Positions 5,077-6,729 of a stretch of 6,729 nucleotides of DNA are shown in pieces. The notes beneath the pieces were generated by a model that had not been told where the DNA came from, made no database searches, and worked only from the letters and a program-made list of their open reading frames with translations. The translations under genes were made by a program, and so were the position numbers. Source of the stretch: Thermoflexales bacterium (GTDB taxonomy: Bacteria > Chloroflexota > Anaerolineae > Fen-1058); NCBI GenBank assembly GCA_017882055.1, contig JADGQE010000227.1:1-6729 (forward strand). The letters run 5' to 3'. Each line of letters starts with the position of its first letter. Position 1 is the first letter of the stretch.

Positions 5077-5868
5077 TCATCGGCTTTTCTTATCCAAGAC
5101 CGGCGCCATTTGATCTTCGCGCCAACTCAGCCGTTTGAACTTAGCGTCCACTGCTTCGCGCGCCTCGTTGAAGGCCGCTTCGGCATAAGGGAATGCCAGC
5201 CAGACCGAAGCAGCGCCAAACAGCGCCCCGGTCAACAATCGCATCCACGAGTTGAATGAGCCAAGTGCATCGCCCGCATAAAACGAGGCGGGAAAAACAT
5301 GATTGGTTAATTGAGCTAACCAGACATTGGTGTCCCGGAAGCCGGCGCCGAAGTTTTGCCCGGCCATCACATCGCTGACGAAGTGTGTGCCGCCATCCAG
5401 CGCCATCGGAAGTATCAACAGCACATACGCCCAGATCGGCAGCGCCGGCACCCGCCGCCGGATCAGGCCAAAGCCCAGAGCGGCAAACCAGAAAGCGGTG
5501 TACATCGCGACCATGCGATCGGAGTAGGCCACCTTCCAGCCGAAATCGGCATTACCGGCAAACTGCCGTAGGATATCAGGACTGTTTCCCGGCCAGACCG
5601 CACCAACCTGTTGCAGCGAATACATCGGTTGTGTACCGAACAGGAAGAACGATCGCTCGGGTAGCTGATGGCAGACAAACTGATAAACTGCGTAGATGCC
5701 ATTACCGATGCCCGTTGCGCCAATCTTCATAAAGACCGGTGCCAGCCACGGCGTGACGACAAATACGCCCCATACCACGTTAAATGCCAACAGCCAGTGT
5801 TTCGATAGCCACCACAGAAATCGTCCGGATCGTTTGGTCGGACTAACGGCTAAAGTGTGATTGATCAT
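5077..5868 (-). CDS. DUF2085 integral membrane protein
   Basis: A 263-residue protein with about five or six membrane segments (near 26-48, 121-136, 143-157, 206-226 and others). The family signature is clear: VCHQLPERSFFLFG (65-78) and PMALDGGTHFVSD (154-166). The usual Cys-rich CARCTGIY segment after the first signature is replaced by YSDRMVAMYTAF (115-126), so those cysteines are absent; C66 is the only one left in the signature region. The function of DUF2085 proteins is not known to me. The C-terminal tail (about 228-263) is charged and probably cytoplasmic. ATG at 5868 is 3 bases after the stop of the upstream lipoprotein frame; a GGAG (5884-5881) lies inside that frame, 12 bases before ATG, longer than usual. 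It leads the minus-strand wall cluster together with that broken gene. A 114-base gap follows before the sortase. Confidence 0.9.
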   Translation of the reverse strand: MINHTLAVSPTKRSGRFLWWLSKHWLLAFNVVWGVFVVTPWLAPVFMKIGATGIGNGIYAVYQFVCHQLPERSFFLFGTQPMYSLQQVGAVWPGNSPDILRQFAGNADFGWKVAYSDRMVAMYTAFWFAALGFGLIRRRVPALPIWAYVLLILPMALDGGTHFVSDVMAGQNFGAGFRDTNVWLAQLTNHVFPASFYAGDALGSFNSWMRLLTGALFGAASVWLAFPYAEAAFNEAREAVDAKFKRLSWREDQMAPVLDKKSR

Positions 5869-5871
5869 GGC

Positions 5872-6052
5872 TTACTTTATCTCCATCTTAAAGCCTACCG
5901 CTGCCTTCTGGTCGAAAGCGGTTACGATCGGCACATCCCACCGACCTTCAATGCGATCCAGCTGGTGTTACATTCGACGCCGATTCACCGCAAGCGGCCA
6001 AAATGACGGCGGCTATAAGCGATGTACTTCGTGTCCGTGTTAAGCGCAACAA
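5872..6052 (-). pseudogene. small lipoprotein gene interrupted by a frameshift
   Basis: Frame 1 starts at TTG (6052, or the next TTG at 6049) after AGGAG (6063-6059). It gives MLRLTRTRSTSL, then IAAVILAACGES, a standard lipoprotein signal with lipidated C21, and runs to TGA at 5950-5948. Frame 2, offset by +1, opens at 5967 and reads LDRIEGRWDVPIVTAFDQK, then AAVGFKMEIK and TAA at 5874-5872, three bases before the DUF2085 ATG. The shift must fall in the 20 bases 5948-5967. Joined, the product would be about 60 residues. The second part resembles the end of small beta-sandwich lipoproteins such as YtkA-like domains (GRW..., alternating strand), which is a guess. It may be a true mutation, a remnant of a longer gene with an internal deletion, a sequencing error, or less likely programmed frameshifting. 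An ATG pair at 6097 is in frame but lacks a ribosome site. Confidence 0.55.
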
Positions 6053-6092
6053 GTCTCTCTCCTGAATTGAATTGACGAACTTGGCGTTAATC

Positions 6093-6121
6093 ATCATACC
6101 CGATCAGGTGTTGTCTGGCAC
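6093..6121 (-). promoter_or_regulatory. possible promoter for the minus-strand cluster
   Basis: On the minus strand GTGCCA (6121-6116), 17 bases, then TATGAT (6098-6093), which differs from the -10 consensus at one base. A start near 6086 would give a leader of about 35 bases before the TTG start with AGGAG. It is the best candidate found upstream of the broken lipoprotein and DUF2085 genes. Confidence 0.4.
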
Positions 6122-6140
6122 CCGCCAAATGGCGGGTTTT
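6121..6140 (+). terminator. rho-independent terminator, plus strand
   Basis: CCCGCC (6121-6126), loop AAAT, GGCGGG (6131-6136) and TTTT (6137-6140). A GC-rich six-base stem directly followed by a T run is a standard intrinsic terminator reading rightwards. On the minus strand no T run follows, so it is not a terminator for that side. There is no recognisable plus-strand gene in front of it. Confidence 0.65.
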
Positions 6141-6495
6141 GTCGCGCCGTTCTATGCCGGTTGCCTGATTCTCATTCCGTTAATCAAGAGGCCCGTTCAT
6201 TCGTTAAGGTTAGAGGTCAATCCATCAAACTCCGTATCGTGTTGATGCTCTTCGTCTTAGACCTGACGGCTGGCATCCTCCCCGATTCTTTCTATCTGGC
6301 AACATTGCAAAAGAACGTGCATGTTCCGGCCTGCGTCGGTGTAAACCCCAACGTGCCAGTTGGCCGGGCTTCAACCACAACATCCATATTCATCTCGAAT
6401 GCGACTATGTCGTACATTATGCCGAGCGGCGTGGTGGGTGCAGTGCATTTCGTTCACGCTGACCCAATGCCATACCGATGGCGTGACATCTGTCC
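6141..6495. other. stretch without a convincing gene
   Basis: About 355 bases between the terminator and the ArsR promoter. A plus-strand frame of 112 codons from TTG 6161 to 6499 has a hydrophobic run (IVLMLFVLDLTAGIL) but no ribosome site, no recognisable family, and runs through the ArsR -35 box. A second plus frame (6214-6462) has no usable start. I found no good minus-strand frame. It may be decayed coding DNA or plain spacer. Confidence 0.5.
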
Positions 6496-6524
6496 TTGAC
6501 GCGCTGTTCTTTCCCTGATATACT
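6496..6524 (+). promoter_or_regulatory. strong sigma70-type promoter of the ArsR gene
   Basis: TTGACG (6496-6501), a 17-base spacer, then TATACT (6519-6524), with TG at 6516-6517 giving an extended -10. Transcription would start near 6531, giving a leader of about 30 bases before ATG at 6562. Confidence 0.75.
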
Positions 6525-6539
6525 TCAACGTAGATTGAA
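6524..6539. promoter_or_regulatory. probable ArsR operator
   Basis: TTCAA (6524-6528) and TTGAA (6535-6539) are inverted arms around 6 bases. The site begins at the last base of the -10 and covers the predicted transcript start, where a repressor would block polymerase. AT-rich inverted repeats of this kind are usual for ArsR/SmtB proteins, so autorepression by the downstream gene is likely. Confidence 0.55.
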
Positions 6540-6561
6540 TTACTTTTAGAAGGTCGCTACG

Positions 6562-6729
6562 ATGAAAGGCATTGCACATCCTCCCACTAACCTGCAAACG
6601 TTGGCCGACCGGCTCAAGGTCCTGGCTGAGCCGAAGCGCCTGCTGATCCTGCACCTGTTGATGGAAGGCGTGCAGTGCAACTGCGAACTGGGCGACGCGC
6701 TGCAAATGGCCCCCAACCTGATCTCGCAT
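6562..6729 (+). CDS. ArsR-family metalloregulator, N-terminal part
   Basis: Fifty-six codons are visible before the right edge. The sequence matches the start of an ArsR/SmtB winged-helix repressor: LQTLADRLKVLAEPKRLLIL (11-30) is the usual first helix pair, then HLLMEGVQCNCELGDAL and MAPNLISH, the start of the recognition helix. C39 and C41 form a CxC pair at the same place as the CVC metal site of CadC/ArsR-type sensors, so a thiophilic metal or metalloid (As, Sb, Cd, Pb, Zn) is a plausible inducer; the ligand cannot be fixed from this part. AGAAGG (6548-6553) lies 8 bases before ATG. It has its own promoter and operator and points away from the minus-strand cluster. Regulated genes are probably beyond the window. 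About half of a normal ArsR protein is missing. Confidence 0.92.
   Translation, partial: MKGIAHPPTNLQTLADRLKVLAEPKRLLILHLLMEGVQCNCELGDALQMAPNLISH

Noticed and set aside
6214..6462. Plus-strand open frame containing GFNHNIHIH
   Set aside because: No start codon with a ribosome site; the FNHNI resemblance to a known motif is too short to support a call.
6161..6499. Plus-strand frame of 112 codons starting with TTG
   Set aside because: No ribosome site, no recognisable family, and it overlaps the ArsR -35 box; kept only as a note on the intergenic stretch.
1..6729. CRISPR array, tRNA or insertion sequence
   Set aside because: No regularly spaced repeats, no cloverleaf-like sequence and no transposase motif were seen.

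Overview
The window reads as part of a bacterial chromosome with moderate to high GC. A run of envelope and cell-wall genes lies on the minus strand, transcribed right to left, and one metalloregulator begins on the plus strand at the right edge. The protein mix suggests a Chloroflexota-like (Anaerolineae-type) bacterium: a Tat-exported L,D-transpeptidase, a LysM L,D-transpeptidase, a sortase with a basic cytoplasmic tail, a DUF2085 membrane protein, a rhodanese lipoprotein and an ArsR regulator with a CxC site. That placement comes from recalled family composition and was not computed.

Minus-strand order, in the direction of transcription: a small lipoprotein gene that looks frameshifted (6052-5872); a DUF2085 membrane protein (5868-5077); a sortase (4962-4153); a 29-residue micro-ORF (4130-4041) whose stop overlaps the next start as ATGA; a secreted protein with two LysM domains and a YkuD domain (4044-3205); a second, Tat-exported YkuD L,D-transpeptidase (3137-2103); a rhodanese lipoprotein (2057-1617); a LuxR/NarL-type regulator with a degraded receiver domain, starting at TTG three bases after the rhodanese stop (1613-945); a hypothetical protein with weak TraB/ChaN-like features (857-261); and the first codons of another gene cut by the left edge (20-1). 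Short gaps and coupled starts suggest one or a few operons. A possible internal promoter lies before the rhodanese gene.

Functionally, most products act outside the membrane. The sortase would attach proteins covalently to wall or membrane acceptors, the two YkuD enzymes would form 3-3 crosslinks or attach proteins to peptidoglycan, and LysM would hold one of them on glycan. The rhodanese lipoprotein and LuxR-type protein form a coupled pair that may link extracytoplasmic sulfur or redox state to transcription, which is inference.

Region 6053-6561 separates the minus cluster from the plus-strand ArsR gene. It holds a possible minus promoter, a plus-oriented rho-independent terminator with no recognisable gene in front of it, about 350 bases without a convincing gene, and a near-consensus sigma70 promoter followed by an inverted repeat typical of ArsR autoregulation. 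Region 21-260 is also non-coding and holds a possible terminator, two clean palindromes and a possible extended -10 promoter for the left-edge gene.

The most notable points are the coupled micro-ORF, the frameshifted lipoprotein gene, the degenerate receiver, and the paired L,D-transpeptidases that differ in export route and active-site motif. I see no CRISPR array, tRNA, rRNA or intact mobile element.
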